This document shows, one piece after another, positions 1-9,244 of a stretch of 64,000 nt of DNA. This DNA is from Ohtaekwangia sp. (lineage in GTDB: Bacteria > Bacteroidota > Bacteroidia > Cytophagales > Cyclobacteriaceae), in contig JAJNPV010000011.1 in NCBI GenBank assembly GCA_021155195.1, positions 50,759 to 114,758 of the forward strand, given 5' to 3'. The translations under genes and the position numbers were made by a program. Under the pieces are notes generated by a model. It was not told where the DNA came from. It saw only the letters and a list, made by a program, of their open reading frames with translations, and ran no database searches. The stretch's first letter is position 1. Every line of letters starts with the position of its first letter.

Positions 1-1
1 T

Positions 2-1327
2 ATGCAAAATAATCCTAAGGCTATACACGCAGAATATTTAAAGAACTTATCCATTCCCGAGTTTAATGAGATGCAAATCGCAGTCATTGAAAAAGCAGTG
101 ACATTTAACAATCTCATGCTGCTCGCTCCTACCGGTTCGGGTAAAACCCTTGCTTTCCTTGTGCCTTTGGTTGACCGACTTAATGAAGCTGTAAGTGGCG
201 TTCAGGCTTTGATTGTTGCTCCTTCCCGGGAGTTATCCTTACAAATTGAGCAAGTGTTTAAATCGATGAAAACTTCTTTCAAAGTAACCTGCTGCTATGG
301 TGGGCATTCTATGCGTGTAGAACAGAATAGTTTAAGCGAAGCTCCGGCCGTTGTAATTGGAACACCCGGCAGGTTAGCCGATCATATTGGGAAACAATCA
401 TTTGACACTAATTCTATTAACCTTGTTGTACTTGATGAGTTTGACAAGTCGTTGCAGATGGGATTCCATAGAGAGTTGGCCATCATCTTTAAAGCCCTTA
501 CGGGAAAGCAGAACCATCTCCTAACCTCGGCCACTAAACTGGATACATGGCCTGAGTTTTTGCCATTCAAAAAACCAGATACCCTTAACTTCTTAAAAGA
601 TCAAGCTGAGTCTAAACTCGAATTGAATCTGGTAAAAACCAAAAGTGATTATAAAGTAGAAACCTTAATGCGTTTGGTAGCTGGTTTTAATCAGGAAGTA
701 TGCCTTGTCTTTTGCAATCATCGTGATGCAGTGGATCGTATCAGTGGATTGCTTGCACAGCATAAAATGGAGCATGGAACTATGCATGGCGCTATGGAAC
801 AGATTGATCGTGAAAAGAATTTAATTAAGTTTAGAGGCGGAGCACACAATACATTAATTGCAACCGATCTCGCTTCGCGCGGATTGGATATTCCGGAAAT
901 CAAACACGTTGTGCATTATCAATTACCTCCACAACAAGAATCATTTATTCATCGCAATGGCCGCACGGCTCGCATGCATGCAAATGGAAAGGCCTACTTG
1001 ATTTTAGCTGATGACGAAACGTTACCTGATTATATTGATAAATCGTTAAAAGAAATTACGGTCACCAATAAATTGCATTTGCCCCCCCTGCCCAACTTTG
1101 TTTGCTTATATATTAGTGCGGGTAAAAAAAATAAGATCAGCAAAGGTGATGTTGTGGGATTGCTCGCAAAAAAAGGTGGTCTTCAAGGGGATGATATTGG
1201 CTTGATTACATTGCTCGACTTTGCTTCTTATGTTTCCATCAAGCGGTCATTGGTAAAAGATGTTTTAGCCAAAATAAAAAACGAAAAATTAAAAGGGATT
1301 AAGGTAAAAATTGAAGTAGCTAATTAA
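2..1327 (+). CDS. DEAD-box RNA helicase, DbpA-like
   Basis: ATP-dependent RNA helicase of 441 residues, probably acting in rRNA or ribosome assembly. Visible superfamily 2 motifs in order are the Q motif (FNEMQ), Walker A (APTGSGKT), PSREL, TPGRL, the Walker B box written DEFD instead of DEAD, SAT, then ATDLASRGLD and HRNGRTAR in the second RecA domain. The last 70 or so residues (ISAGKKNKISKGDVVG onward) look like the RNA-binding domain of DbpA, which in that family targets 23S rRNA hairpin 92; target specificity here is inferred. The start lies two bases from the window edge, so an upstream start cannot be excluded, but the Q motif is already complete. The 3' end overlaps the convergent nth gene by 8 bp. 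Confidence 0.9.
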   Translation: MQNNPKAIHAEYLKNLSIPEFNEMQIAVIEKAVTFNNLMLLAPTGSGKTLAFLVPLVDRLNEAVSGVQALIVAPSRELSLQIEQVFKSMKTSFKVTCCYGGHSMRVEQNSLSEAPAVVIGTPGRLADHIGKQSFDTNSINLVVLDEFDKSLQMGFHRELAIIFKALTGKQNHLLTSATKLDTWPEFLPFKKPDTLNFLKDQAESKLELNLVKTKSDYKVETLMRLVAGFNQEVCLVFCNHRDAVDRISGLLAQHKMEHGTMHGAMEQIDREKNLIKFRGGAHNTLIATDLASRGLDIPEIKHVVHYQLPPQQESFIHRNGRTARMHANGKAYLILADDETLPDYIDKSLKEITVTNKLHLPPLPNFVCLYISAGKKNKISKGDVVGLLAKKGGLQGDDIGLITLLDFASYVSIKRSLVKDVLAKIKNEKLKGIKVKIEVAN

Positions 1328-1952
1328 CGGAAGCTCGATAATAATCACACACTTTATTCATCACACATTCTCCACATTTAGGATTGGTTGGCCGGCACGT
1401 TTCACGACCTAAAAAAGAAATGGCCATTCCCGCTTCGCCCCAATCGGCAGGATCCAGTAATTCCATCATTTGTTTTTCCAATTTCTTGGGATCGGTGCCT
1501 GTTGCCAAACCCAGGCGCGGTGCAACCCGCACTACATGCAAGTCAACAATAATTCCTTCTGCTTTCTTCCCTGACTCGCGAAGTATCACATTAGCAGACT
1601 TTCTTCCGATACCTGGCAATTCAGTTAATCCATCCAAAGTAGTCGGGATATTTTTGTCTTCCTTTATTGTAGCTGACAATTGTAGCAGCCACTTTATCTT
1701 ATTCCCAAAGTTTCTAACCTTATTTACAAAGGGAAACAAAGCTTCTGCCGTAGCCATTGAAAGTGCTTTCATATCGGGGAAGGCTTTGAAAAATTCAGGA
1801 GCCAGCTTATTAATATTCCGATCGGAATCTTGTGCCGACAACACTACCATTACAACTAATTGATAAGTGGACTTATAATCCAGCGGATGCTGCTTGCCTT
1901 TGTATTTTTTAATAAGCGGCTGAATTTCCTTTTGCCAGTTGTGCGTAGCCAT
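1320..1952 (-). CDS. nth: Endonuclease III (DNA glycosylase/AP lyase)
   Basis: Base-excision repair enzyme that removes oxidised pyrimidines and cuts the resulting abasic site. The protein has 210 residues, the normal family length. The helix-hairpin-helix LPGIGRKSANVIL carries the catalytic lysine (K118) and VDLHVVRV carries the catalytic aspartate (D137). The C-terminal iron-sulphur loop is intact as C186-x6-C193-x2-C196-x5-C202. It converges on the helicase gene and overlaps its end by 8 bp, so no separate terminator fits between them. Confidence 0.95.
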   Translation of the reverse strand: MATHNWQKEIQPLIKKYKGKQHPLDYKSTYQLVVMVVLSAQDSDRNINKLAPEFFKAFPDMKALSMATAEALFPFVNKVRNFGNKIKWLLQLSATIKEDKNIPTTLDGLTELPGIGRKSANVILRESGKKAEGIIVDLHVVRVAPRLGLATGTDPKKLEKQMMELLDPADWGEAGMAISFLGRETCRPTNPKCGECVMNKVCDYYRASVN

Positions 1953-2000
1953 TTGAGATTGGTTTGGTTAATAAAAATAATGATAAAACAGATAATGTTC

Positions 2001-2082
2001 GATGCTATATGCTAGATTCTAGGACAAAATATTCAAGTAACGAGTATCAACCATCAAGCTTCAAGCTTCAACCTCAACCCTC
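2001..2082. repeat. Short degenerate interspersed repeat
   Basis: Non-coding stretch made of short near-repeated words (GATGCTATATGCTAGATTC, then CAAGCTT twice in tandem followed by CAACC units). It resembles the stretch at 40381-40499, which has GGATACTGGATGCTTG and TAGATAG type words. It probably belongs to an interspersed degenerate family; no gene is seen in it. It lies in the gap between the divergent nth and amidohydrolase genes. Confidence 0.45.
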
Positions 2083-2162
2083 CTATTAACCGTACATCCA
2101 TTTATTAATTAAGTCATCTTCTTTTTTATATATTTTACCGGCTAGATTAATAACCACTTACT

Positions 2163-5100
2163 ATGAAGAATAGAATACTTTTATCCGTTGCTTTTCTCCT
2201 TTCGGGATGGGCCGCCTCGGCTCAGGAAACGTTTCCCCGAAATGATGTGAAAGACAACCGAGCAGGCTTATATGCCTTTACCAATGCCACCATTGTGGTC
2301 GATCCTCAAACAACCTTGCAAAACGCAACCCTACTTATCAAGGGAACCCGCATCGAACAAATTGGGGCAAATCTTTCTATACCCAAGGGATATACAACTA
2401 TCGACTTGAAAGGAAAATACATCTATCCTTCCCTCATCGATATGTATACAAGTTATGGCTTGCCAGATGTTGAAAGAGTACGTGGCCGTGGCTTTGGGGG
2501 TTCTGAACAAATGGAATCTGCAACCAAGGGTGCATACAATGCCAACCAGGCAATTCGTTCGCATTATAACGCATCCGATGAGTTTACCATCAATGCCAAA
2601 ACCGCAGACGAGCTAAGAAAGCTTGGCTTTGGTGCTGTGCTTACTTCCAAAGCTGACGGACTTGCCCGAGGCACTAGCGCATTTGTATCGCTCAGTGAGA
2701 AAAATGATAACACTGCTTTGATCAGGCAAAAAGTAGCGGCCAATTATTCGTTGGAAAAAGGAACCTCTACACAAACCTATCCTACTTCTATGATGGGTTT
2801 CATTGCACTCCTTCGCCAAACCTATATGGATGCCGAGTGGTTCGGTAGCCAAACCCCCCGCCCCTTTGCCGACAATTCATTAGAGGCTTGGATTCAAAAC
2901 CAGCGCTTGCCGCAAGTATTTGCAGCTACCAATTGGATGAACGTTCTACGCGCTGACAAAATAGGAGATGAATTTGGTGTTCAATACATCATTAAAGGCG
3001 ATGGCGATGAATACAAACGCGTTGCTGATATAAAAGCTACCAAAGCTTCGCTTATTGTTCCTATCAATTTTCCCGATGCGTATGATGTGGAAGATCCATT
3101 CGATGCTGAAAAAGTTTCGTTGGCGGATATGAAACATTGGGAACTAGCGCCTACTAACCTTGCCACATTAGAGAAAAATGGAATTCAATTCTCCATTACT
3201 TCATCCGGTCTTAGAAAAACTTCAGACTTCCTTCCTAATCTAAGAAAGGCAATTGAAAACGGACTTACAGAGACCGCAGCTTTAAAGGCTTTGACAACCA
3301 CTCCTGCTCAACTTCTTAAGGTAGATGATCAGGTAGGTAGCATAAAGAAAGGGCTACTAGCTAACTTCATCATCACTTCCGGAAAACTATTTGAAGAGAA
3401 AACAATCATTCATCAAAACTGGGTGCAAGGCGAACTTTATTCAATTAAATCATTAGATACCCGCGACTTTAGCGGTAATTATAATCTTTCAATAAACGGA
3501 CAAACATACAATCTTGAAGTAACCGGTGAACCTGGAAATCACAAAGCCAAAATAAAAATTAACGACTCTACTTCATTAGACGTAAACTCAACTTTTGGAA
3601 ACGATCTGATCACCATTAGTTTCAAGCCACAAAAACAACCGGGCAGTATTCGTCTTTCAGGTTGGAGTGAAACAACCGGCTGGAAAGGAAAAGGACAACT
3701 AGCTGACGGAACCTGGATTACATGGTCTGGCACCCGCACCGGAAATATTGAAGCTAAGGATGCAAAGAAGCCTGGTGCTAACGAAAAGAAAGAAGAACTC
3801 GGCAAAGTTATTTATCCATTTACAGGTCATGGCTACCCTGCCCTGCCTACCACCGAAACATTGCTTATTAAGAATGCCACCGTTTGGACAAATGAAAGTG
3901 AGGGCATTCTAAAAGATACTGATGTGCTTTTGAAAGATGGTAAGATTTCCAAGATCGGAAAAAATATTTCTGATGCAAGTGCCAAGGTAGTGGATGGAAC
4001 CGGCAAACATCTGACTGCTGGAATCATTGATGAACATTCACACATCGGTGTTAGTAGTATTAATGATGTAGCTGCAAATTCGGGCATGGTTCGTATTGGT
4101 GATAACATTGATGCCGAGAGCATAAATGTATATCGCGCATTAGCGGGGGGCGTGGTTGCTGTTCAAGCATTGCATGGTTCCGCTAACCCTATTGGCGGTC
4201 AATCGGCATTGATTAAACTACGCTGGGGCGAATCGCCAGAGAATTATAAAATTCAAGGTGCCGATGGATTTATCAAATTTGCTTTGGGTGAAAACGTAAA
4301 ACGCAGTAGCAACCCAAGTTCAATTCGCTATCCGCAAAGTCGTATGGGTGTTGAACAGGTGTATGTGGATGCCTTTACCAATGCACGTGAGTACGAAAAG
4401 AAATGGAATACCTACAACAGCCTTTCTTCAAAAGAAAAACCCTTAGCCATTAAACCTCGAAGAGATTTAGTTGAAGAAACCATGCTTGAGATTCTTAATA
4501 AGAAAAGATTCATCACCTGCCACTCGTATGTGCAATCCGAAATCAATATGTTGATGAAAGTTGCTGAGAGTTTTAATTTCCGTGTAAACACATTCACTCA
4601 TATTTTAGAAGGCTATAAAGTAGCCGATAAAATGGCTGAGCACGGAGTGGCTGCCTCTACATTTGCCGATTGGTGGAATTATAAATGGGAAGTTCGGTAC
4701 GCAATACCTTACAATGCAGCTATTATGCAACGGGCAGGAGTTGTAACCGCTATCAACTCGGACGATGCTGAGATGGGCCGCAGGTTAAATCAGGAAGCTG
4801 CTAAGTCTGTGAAGTATGCAGGTATGAGCGAAGAAGATGCCTGGAAAATGGTAACACTCAATCCTGCCAAGATGCTCCACCTGGATAATCAGATGGGAAG
4901 TATCAAATCAGGCAAATCCGCTGATGTTGTTTTATGGAATGATCATCCGCTTTCGGTGTATGCCAAGCCTTTGAAAACCATCATTGATGGAAAAGTATAT
5001 TTTGATGTTGAGAAAGACGAGCAAAATAATAAAGCCCTTGAATTGGAGCGTGCTCGCCTAATCCAAAAAATGAAAAGTGCTAAGAAATCGGGTATGCCAA

Positions 5101-5180
5101 CACAACGGGGTGAAGGCCGCAGTCAATTGCAATTTCATTGCGATGATGTGCTAGGATATGAAACTATACTCGAAGATTAA
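2163..5180 (+). CDS. Secreted double-domain amidohydrolase
   Basis: Exported protein of 1005 residues with a signal peptide ending near ASAQ (residue 21). It holds two amidohydrolase barrels. The C-terminal one (about 565-965) looks active: H625-S-H627 in IDEHSHIG, later histidines in FITCHSY and FTHILEGY, and the aspartate in INSDDAEMG. The N-terminal one (about 38-440) aligns at the same place as IDMYTSYG, with tyrosine and serine replacing both histidines, so it is probably not catalytic. A beta-rich linker (about 435-545) joins them. Substrate is unknown; imidazolonepropionase- or dipeptidase-like hydrolysis is the family norm. The next gene, 18 bp downstream, encodes a third related barrel, so they are probably co-transcribed and may work as a complex. 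Confidence 0.85.
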   Translation: MKNRILLSVAFLLSGWAASAQETFPRNDVKDNRAGLYAFTNATIVVDPQTTLQNATLLIKGTRIEQIGANLSIPKGYTTIDLKGKYIYPSLIDMYTSYGLPDVERVRGRGFGGSEQMESATKGAYNANQAIRSHYNASDEFTINAKTADELRKLGFGAVLTSKADGLARGTSAFVSLSEKNDNTALIRQKVAANYSLEKGTSTQTYPTSMMGFIALLRQTYMDAEWFGSQTPRPFADNSLEAWIQNQRLPQVFAATNWMNVLRADKIGDEFGVQYIIKGDGDEYKRVADIKATKASLIVPINFPDAYDVEDPFDAEKVSLADMKHWELAPTNLATLEKNGIQFSITSSGLRKTSDFLPNLRKAIENGLTETAALKALTTTPAQLLKVDDQVGSIKKGLLANFIITSGKLFEEKTIIHQNWVQGELYSIKSLDTRDFSGNYNLSINGQTYNLEVTGEPGNHKAKIKINDSTSLDVNSTFGNDLITISFKPQKQPGSIRLSGWSETTGWKGKGQLADGTWITWSGTRTGNIEAKDAKKPGANEKKEELGKVIYPFTGHGYPALPTTETLLIKNATVWTNESEGILKDTDVLLKDGKISKIGKNISDASAKVVDGTGKHLTAGIIDEHSHIGVSSINDVAANSGMVRIGDNIDAESINVYRALAGGVVAVQALHGSANPIGGQSALIKLRWGESPENYKIQGADGFIKFALGENVKRSSNPSSIRYPQSRMGVEQVYVDAFTNAREYEKKWNTYNSLSSKEKPLAIKPRRDLVEETMLEILNKKRFITCHSYVQSEINMLMKVAESFNFRVNTFTHILEGYKVADKMAEHGVAASTFADWWNYKWEVRYAIPYNAAIMQRAGVVTAINSDDAEMGRRLNQEAAKSVKYAGMSEEDAWKMVTLNPAKMLHLDNQMGSIKSGKSADVVLWNDHPLSVYAKPLKTIIDGKVYFDVEKDEQNNKALELERARLIQKMKSAKKSGMPTQRGEGRSQLQFHCDDVLGYETILED

Positions 5181-5198
5181 AATTGAAATAAAAGAGAT

Positions 5199-6500
5199 AT
5201 GAAAAAGTTAATCTACATACTACTCGTTCTGTTCACGGTTCAACTTACCTGGGCACAGAAGCCTGTTCCCGCGAAGCCGCAATCAAAACCCATTGCCCTT
5301 ACCGGTGGTGTTGCTCATATTGGCAATGGCCAGGTAATTCAAAATTCGCTTATCACTTTTGACAAAGGAAAACTTACTGCTGTTGCTGATGCTACTGTCA
5401 TTAAAACTGATTTATCAGGTTATGAAGTAATCAACATTGCGGGTAAGCATGTTTATCCTGGTTTCATTTTGCCTAGCTCACAAGTCGGTTTGCAAGAAGT
5501 GAGTTCAATCCGTGCCATGTCTGACAACTCAGAAGCCGGTGAGATGAATCCCAACGTTCGCTCCGTAATTTCATATAATGCCGATTCGGAATATCCTCCA
5601 TCCTACCGCTTCAATGGTGTACTACTGGCTGAATCAACACCAACCGGTGGTACTATCTCAGGAAGTTCTTCATTGATGGAGATGGAAGGATGGAATTGGG
5701 AAGACGCCTTGCATTCGGCAGATATTGCCATTCACATGAACTGGCCTGCCATTGCAAGACGTCAGTTTGATTTCAATACTTTCTCTTTTTCAGAATCACC
5801 AAACAAAGATTACGAAAAACAAGTGGCTACGCTTGAAAATTTCTTCGCTGATGCCGTTGCCTATGGTAAGCTATCTTCTAAGGAAACAAACTTAAAGTTA
5901 GAAGCAGTGCAAGGATTATTCGATGGAAAGAAAACGTTAATGATCCATGCCAATAACCCAAAAGAAATTGTAGAGTCTGTTCGATCAGCACAGCGCTCAG
6001 GAATAAAGCGTATCACCATTGTAGGTGGTCTGGGGGCTCTCTTCGTAGCTGATTTTCTTAAAGAAAATAAAATTCCGGTGATCCTTCCTGCAACTCATAG
6101 TTTGCCAGCAAGAGCCGATGACGTTGTTGATTTACCTTACAAGTTGCCCTATCTTCTTAGCCAAGCAGGTGTGGCAGTTTCAATCTATGATGAAGGCTCT
6201 TTGCACGGTGCTCGCAATCTGGGCTTTTATGCGGGTACGGCTGTAGCTTATGGTGTCGAGAAAGAGGAAGCTTTGAAAATGATTACCTCCAACACGGCTA
6301 AAGCATTAGGTGTTGATGGGCGCGTAGGAACTTTAGAAGTTGGTAAAGATGCAACCTTGTTTGTTTCCGCTGGCGATGCATTGGATTATAGAACCAATGT
6401 TCTTTCGCATGCATTCATTAGTGGTAAACTGGTAACCTTGCCAGGAAATCAGCAAGAATTATATGAACGCTACTCGAAGAAATATGGGCAGATGAAGTAG
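5199..6500 (+). CDS. Secreted amidohydrolase-like protein, metal site degenerate
   Basis: Exported protein of 433 residues with a signal peptide ending TWAQ (residue 20). The fold is that of amidohydrolases (GKHVYPGFI before the barrel, NTAKALGVDGRVGTLEVGKDA at the end). The usual HxH is replaced: ILPSSQVG puts S93 and Q95 where the active homologue has histidines. A histidine remains in LMIHANN. It is therefore more likely a structural or regulatory partner of the preceding protein than an independent hydrolase; that role is inferred. It follows the 1005-residue gene by 18 bp and is closed by a strong hairpin terminator. Confidence 0.8.
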   Translation: MKKLIYILLVLFTVQLTWAQKPVPAKPQSKPIALTGGVAHIGNGQVIQNSLITFDKGKLTAVADATVIKTDLSGYEVINIAGKHVYPGFILPSSQVGLQEVSSIRAMSDNSEAGEMNPNVRSVISYNADSEYPPSYRFNGVLLAESTPTGGTISGSSSLMEMEGWNWEDALHSADIAIHMNWPAIARRQFDFNTFSFSESPNKDYEKQVATLENFFADAVAYGKLSSKETNLKLEAVQGLFDGKKTLMIHANNPKEIVESVRSAQRSGIKRITIVGGLGALFVADFLKENKIPVILPATHSLPARADDVVDLPYKLPYLLSQAGVAVSIYDEGSLHGARNLGFYAGTAVAYGVEKEEALKMITSNTAKALGVDGRVGTLEVGKDATLFVSAGDALDYRTNVLSHAFISGKLVTLPGNQQELYERYSKKYGQMK

Positions 6501-6522
6501 TTCATAATTTAAGTCAGTACTA

Positions 6523-6557
6523 AAAAATATAGCCTCTCTTAAAGAGGCTATATTTTT
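6523..6557. terminator. Bidirectional intrinsic terminator
   Basis: Nearly perfect inverted repeat: stem AAAAAATATAGCCTCT, short loop, AGAGGCTATATTTTTT. The A and T runs give a U-tract in either direction. It lies between the convergent amidohydrolase (ends 6500) and aminotransferase (ends 6578) genes, so it can serve both. Confidence 0.9.
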
Positions 6558-6577
6558 TATATCAATCCAACATTGCT

Positions 6578-7807
6578 TTAGCTACATATCTTCTTCATTT
6601 CACCCAACACAAATTCAATCTCCTCCATTGTATTGTACATTGAAATTCCCATGCGGGTAACGCCTCCGCGCTCAAGCAATCCTAACACTTCTATGGCATG
6701 TATCGCATAGAAATGACCATCCCATGCAAAAATATTCTTTGATGCCAATTGATCACATACCTGCAACGGTGTTTTTCCATCCACGGTAAACGAAACAGTT
6801 GGTGTTCGGTTTGGCGATGAGAAATCCTGTCCAACCACTGTTATGCCTGACAACTTACGCAAGCCCTCATACAGCTTACTCGCTAGTTTATGTTCATGTT
6901 GTGATATTTTATCATACGCGTCAATAATTTTTTCCCGTAAGGTACTACCAGCACCAAAACTTGCAATGAATTCAACAGCAGCTCCAACTCCAGCAATGGC
7001 TGCATGATTTAACGTACCTGTTTCTATAGAATCTGGTGCTACCTGTCCTGCTGTACGAAGTCTGTCGGTGGGTAATCTGTCTAGCAAACCTGGCTTACTA
7101 TATAGTATCCCTACATGAGGTCCATAAAATTTATAGGCTGAGCATAACAAAAAATCACAGCCAATCGCTTGAACATCAATAGCAAAATGAGGTGCGTAAT
7201 GAACCGCATCGAGCAGCAACCATGCATTGTGTTTGTAAGTGAGCTCACGAATCAATTTAAAGTTATTAACCGTACCTATACTATTGGCAGACATTCCCAT
7301 GCAAACCAGTTTCGTGTTTTCATTGATCTTGCCTTCAAAATCATTATAGTCCAACACACCGGTTGGCAACAGGTTTACTTCGCGCACCTTTATACCAAAA
7401 TCCCGCAAGGTTAGCCACGGCCCCCGGTTAGCTTCATGATCAAGTTGTGTAATGAGAACTTCATCTCCTGGTTTCAGTATTCGAGACATGGCACGTGCCA
7501 GTGCAAAATTTAGTGTGGTCATATTTTGCCCAATGGAAATACAACTCTGGCTCTCGGCACCTAACAAAGCAGCCATGCAAGATCGGGTGTGTAGCACCAC
7601 AGTATCTGTTTCCTTGGCTGTCAAAAAAGATCCGTGTGTATTGGCATTTGAGTTTTTATAATAATGAGTAATCGAATCAATGACCGATTGAGGAACTTGC
7701 GTTCCAGCCGGGCCATCAATAAAGACTAAAGGCTGACCGTTGTGCTTTCGTTGAAGGGAGGGAAAAAGATCGCGAACGGGTGTGGGATTAGTTAACGGAT
7801 TACTCAT
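6578..7807 (-). CDS. Class V aminotransferase, cysteine desulfurase-like
   Basis: PLP-dependent enzyme of 409 residues related to cysteine desulfurases and selenocysteine lyases, in the subgroup often annotated as the VC1184-like family. The Schiff-base lysine sits in CSAYKFYGPHVG, the PLP-ring aspartate and following histidine in LLLDAVHYAPH, and the cofactor-phosphate side in GQNMTTLNFA. I do not recognise the mobile-loop cysteine of a true SufS or IscS, and no suf or isc genes are nearby, so another substrate is possible. The gene stands alone on the minus strand, with a possible small peptide frame 53 bp upstream. Confidence 0.8.
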   Translation of the reverse strand: MSNPLTNPTPVRDLFPSLQRKHNGQPLVFIDGPAGTQVPQSVIDSITHYYKNSNANTHGSFLTAKETDTVVLHTRSCMAALLGAESQSCISIGQNMTTLNFALARAMSRILKPGDEVLITQLDHEANRGPWLTLRDFGIKVREVNLLPTGVLDYNDFEGKINENTKLVCMGMSANSIGTVNNFKLIRELTYKHNAWLLLDAVHYAPHFAIDVQAIGCDFLLCSAYKFYGPHVGILYSKPGLLDRLPTDRLRTAGQVAPDSIETGTLNHAAIAGVGAAVEFIASFGAGSTLREKIIDAYDKISQHEHKLASKLYEGLRKLSGITVVGQDFSSPNRTPTVSFTVDGKTPLQVCDQLASKNIFAWDGHFYAIHAIEVLGLLERGGVTRMGISMYNTMEEIEFVLGEMKKICS

Positions 7808-7860
7808 AACAATTCAGATTGGTATAAGTAATAAAGATAGAGATAAGCGATCGACCTTAC

Positions 7861-7938
7861 TTACATAAACCAAGGAATTATTGCAAGCCCAAGAAGTATT
7901 AGAAACCAGAGTAACAGTTTGCGATCAGTCTTCGACAT
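7861..7938 (-). CDS. Possible 25-residue membrane peptide
   Basis: Short frame beginning MSKTDRKLLLWFLILL and ending IIPWFM: a charged N-terminus followed by one hydrophobic helix, as in known bacterial micro-membrane proteins. It reads on the same strand as the aminotransferase and ends 53 bp before it, so it could be co-transcribed. No Shine-Dalgarno site is obvious. A chance frame cannot be ruled out. Confidence 0.3.
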   Translation of the reverse strand: MSKTDRKLLLWFLILLGLAIIPWFM

Positions 7939-8206
7939 AAGGAATTTCTTTCGTTGTACGAAGAACAACACGCATGGTAGCCTTCCATTTAAGTCTTTAA
8001 CAAAACATTAACAGCTTCAGCAATTTTCAGGTTCCATTACCACCCGTTAAACGGGAGGGAGTGAGCAAATGGCAGGACGTAACATACCTATCAATAAAGC
8101 ACCTAGTAATAACGCCAGTGAGGTGAAGCCTTAGAACAAGAATTCCCTCAAGAACCACTAATAAACCTATGATGTGTAGAACAACTGGAGACAGCCAGAA
8201 TTATTG
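7939..8206. other. Intergenic region without a clear gene
   Basis: Together with 7808-7860 this makes a gap of about 400 bp between the cyclase and aminotransferase genes. It holds a small palindrome CCCGTTAAACGGG near 8043-8055 followed by GGAGGGAGTGAG and a 21-codon plus-strand frame (8069-8134) that is hydrophilic and unconvincing. No tRNA, promoter or terminator was recognised. Confidence 0.4.
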
Positions 8207-9244
8207 CTAATCCATTACTTCGTATAGCGTAACCTCTTCTGATTTATTTTTTAAACTAACCTTACCAATTGACCTGCAGTTAAATGATAGTTTAACCTCT
8301 TCGTAACATACTTCACTAATCAAAATTTGACCAGGTTTCGCTGTACTTTGAAAACGTTGAGCTGTATTAACCGTATCACCAATCACAGTATAATCCAATC
8401 GCTTTAAGGTTACTGAACCAATATTACCTGAAACCATTTCGCCACTATTAATGCCGATAGCAACGCTGGGCACATATGCCTGATTGTCTCCGGTATCAAG
8501 TGCCTTTATTTTATTTCGAATATTCAAACAAGCATCAATAGCACGATCTAAATGAAACTCTCCTTTAAACACGGTCATCACACAATCACCCATAAATTTA
8601 TCGATGATGCCATTTTGGGCAATGATTTCTTTGACCATCAAATCAAAATAATCATTCAACAACGCAACCACTGCAGTGGGAGTTTCTTTTTCGCTGATAG
8701 TTGTGAATCCGCAGATGTCAATAAAAGCAACAGTTGCTTCTACTGTTTCACTCACCATTAGTGCGGCTTCATACTCTTTTTTTCCCAAAAAATTAAGCAC
8801 ACTGTGATCCACATACATCTTTAAGATGTTGTTTTCTTTAATTGCACTTAATGTTTCCTGAACCTGAGCAACATGGCGAATTGTTTTTTCAATCGTAAGA
8901 TTTAAATCATCAAAATTTACTGGTTTGGTAACAAAATCAAAAGCGCCCCTGTTCATTGCCGTGCGAATGTTATCCATATCACCATAAGCAGATACCATAA
9001 CTGTTTTCGAAAGTGGATTAGTATCATTAAGTTTTGTGAGTAATGTTAACCCGTCCATCTCGGGCATGTTAATATCACTTAACACAATCGAAACATCAGG
9101 ATGTAGTTTCATTTTTTCAAGGGCATCCTTTCCGTTGATAGCAAACACAAATTCGTAATGTTGATCTCTGATCTTTTGTCTGAATTTTTGACGAATCAAA
9201 ACCTCCAAATCCGGTTCGTCATCCGCTACTAAAATTTTGGTCAT
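8207..9244 (-). CDS. Response regulator with nucleotide cyclase domain
   Basis: Protein of 345 residues: receiver domain (1-120, phospho-acceptor D57 in LSDINMP, K107 in TKPVN), a helical linker, and a class III cyclase homology domain (about 165-343). Both metal-binding aspartates are present (D176 in FIDICGFT, D220 in FMGDCVM), as are the transition-state pair N293 and R297. The base-selecting positions read K216 and T286, the pattern of adenylyl rather than guanylyl cyclases, so cAMP is the likely product (inference from family rules). Its start overlaps the stop of the upstream receiver gene by 4 bp (ATGA), so the two are translationally coupled. It is the only obvious output domain in the kinase island. 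Confidence 0.9.
   Translation of the reverse strand: MTKILVADDEPDLEVLIRQKFRQKIRDQHYEFVFAINGKDALEKMKLHPDVSIVLSDINMPEMDGLTLLTKLNDTNPLSKTVMVSAYGDMDNIRTAMNRGAFDFVTKPVNFDDLNLTIEKTIRHVAQVQETLSAIKENNILKMYVDHSVLNFLGKKEYEAALMVSETVEATVAFIDICGFTTISEKETPTAVVALLNDYFDLMVKEIIAQNGIIDKFMGDCVMTVFKGEFHLDRAIDACLNIRNKIKALDTGDNQAYVPSVAIGINSGEMVSGNIGSVTLKRLDYTVIGDTVNTAQRFQSTAKPGQILISEVCYEEVKLSFNCRSIGKVSLKNKSEEVTLYEVMD

Noticed and set aside
1384..1863. 159-codon plus-strand open frame
   Set aside because: It lies entirely antisense to the intact endonuclease III gene and has low-complexity, unprotein-like composition.
8069..8134. 21-codon plus-strand frame preceded by GGAGGGAGTGAG
   Set aside because: A good-looking ribosome site, but the peptide is short, hydrophilic and without any recognisable feature; noted only as intergenic content.
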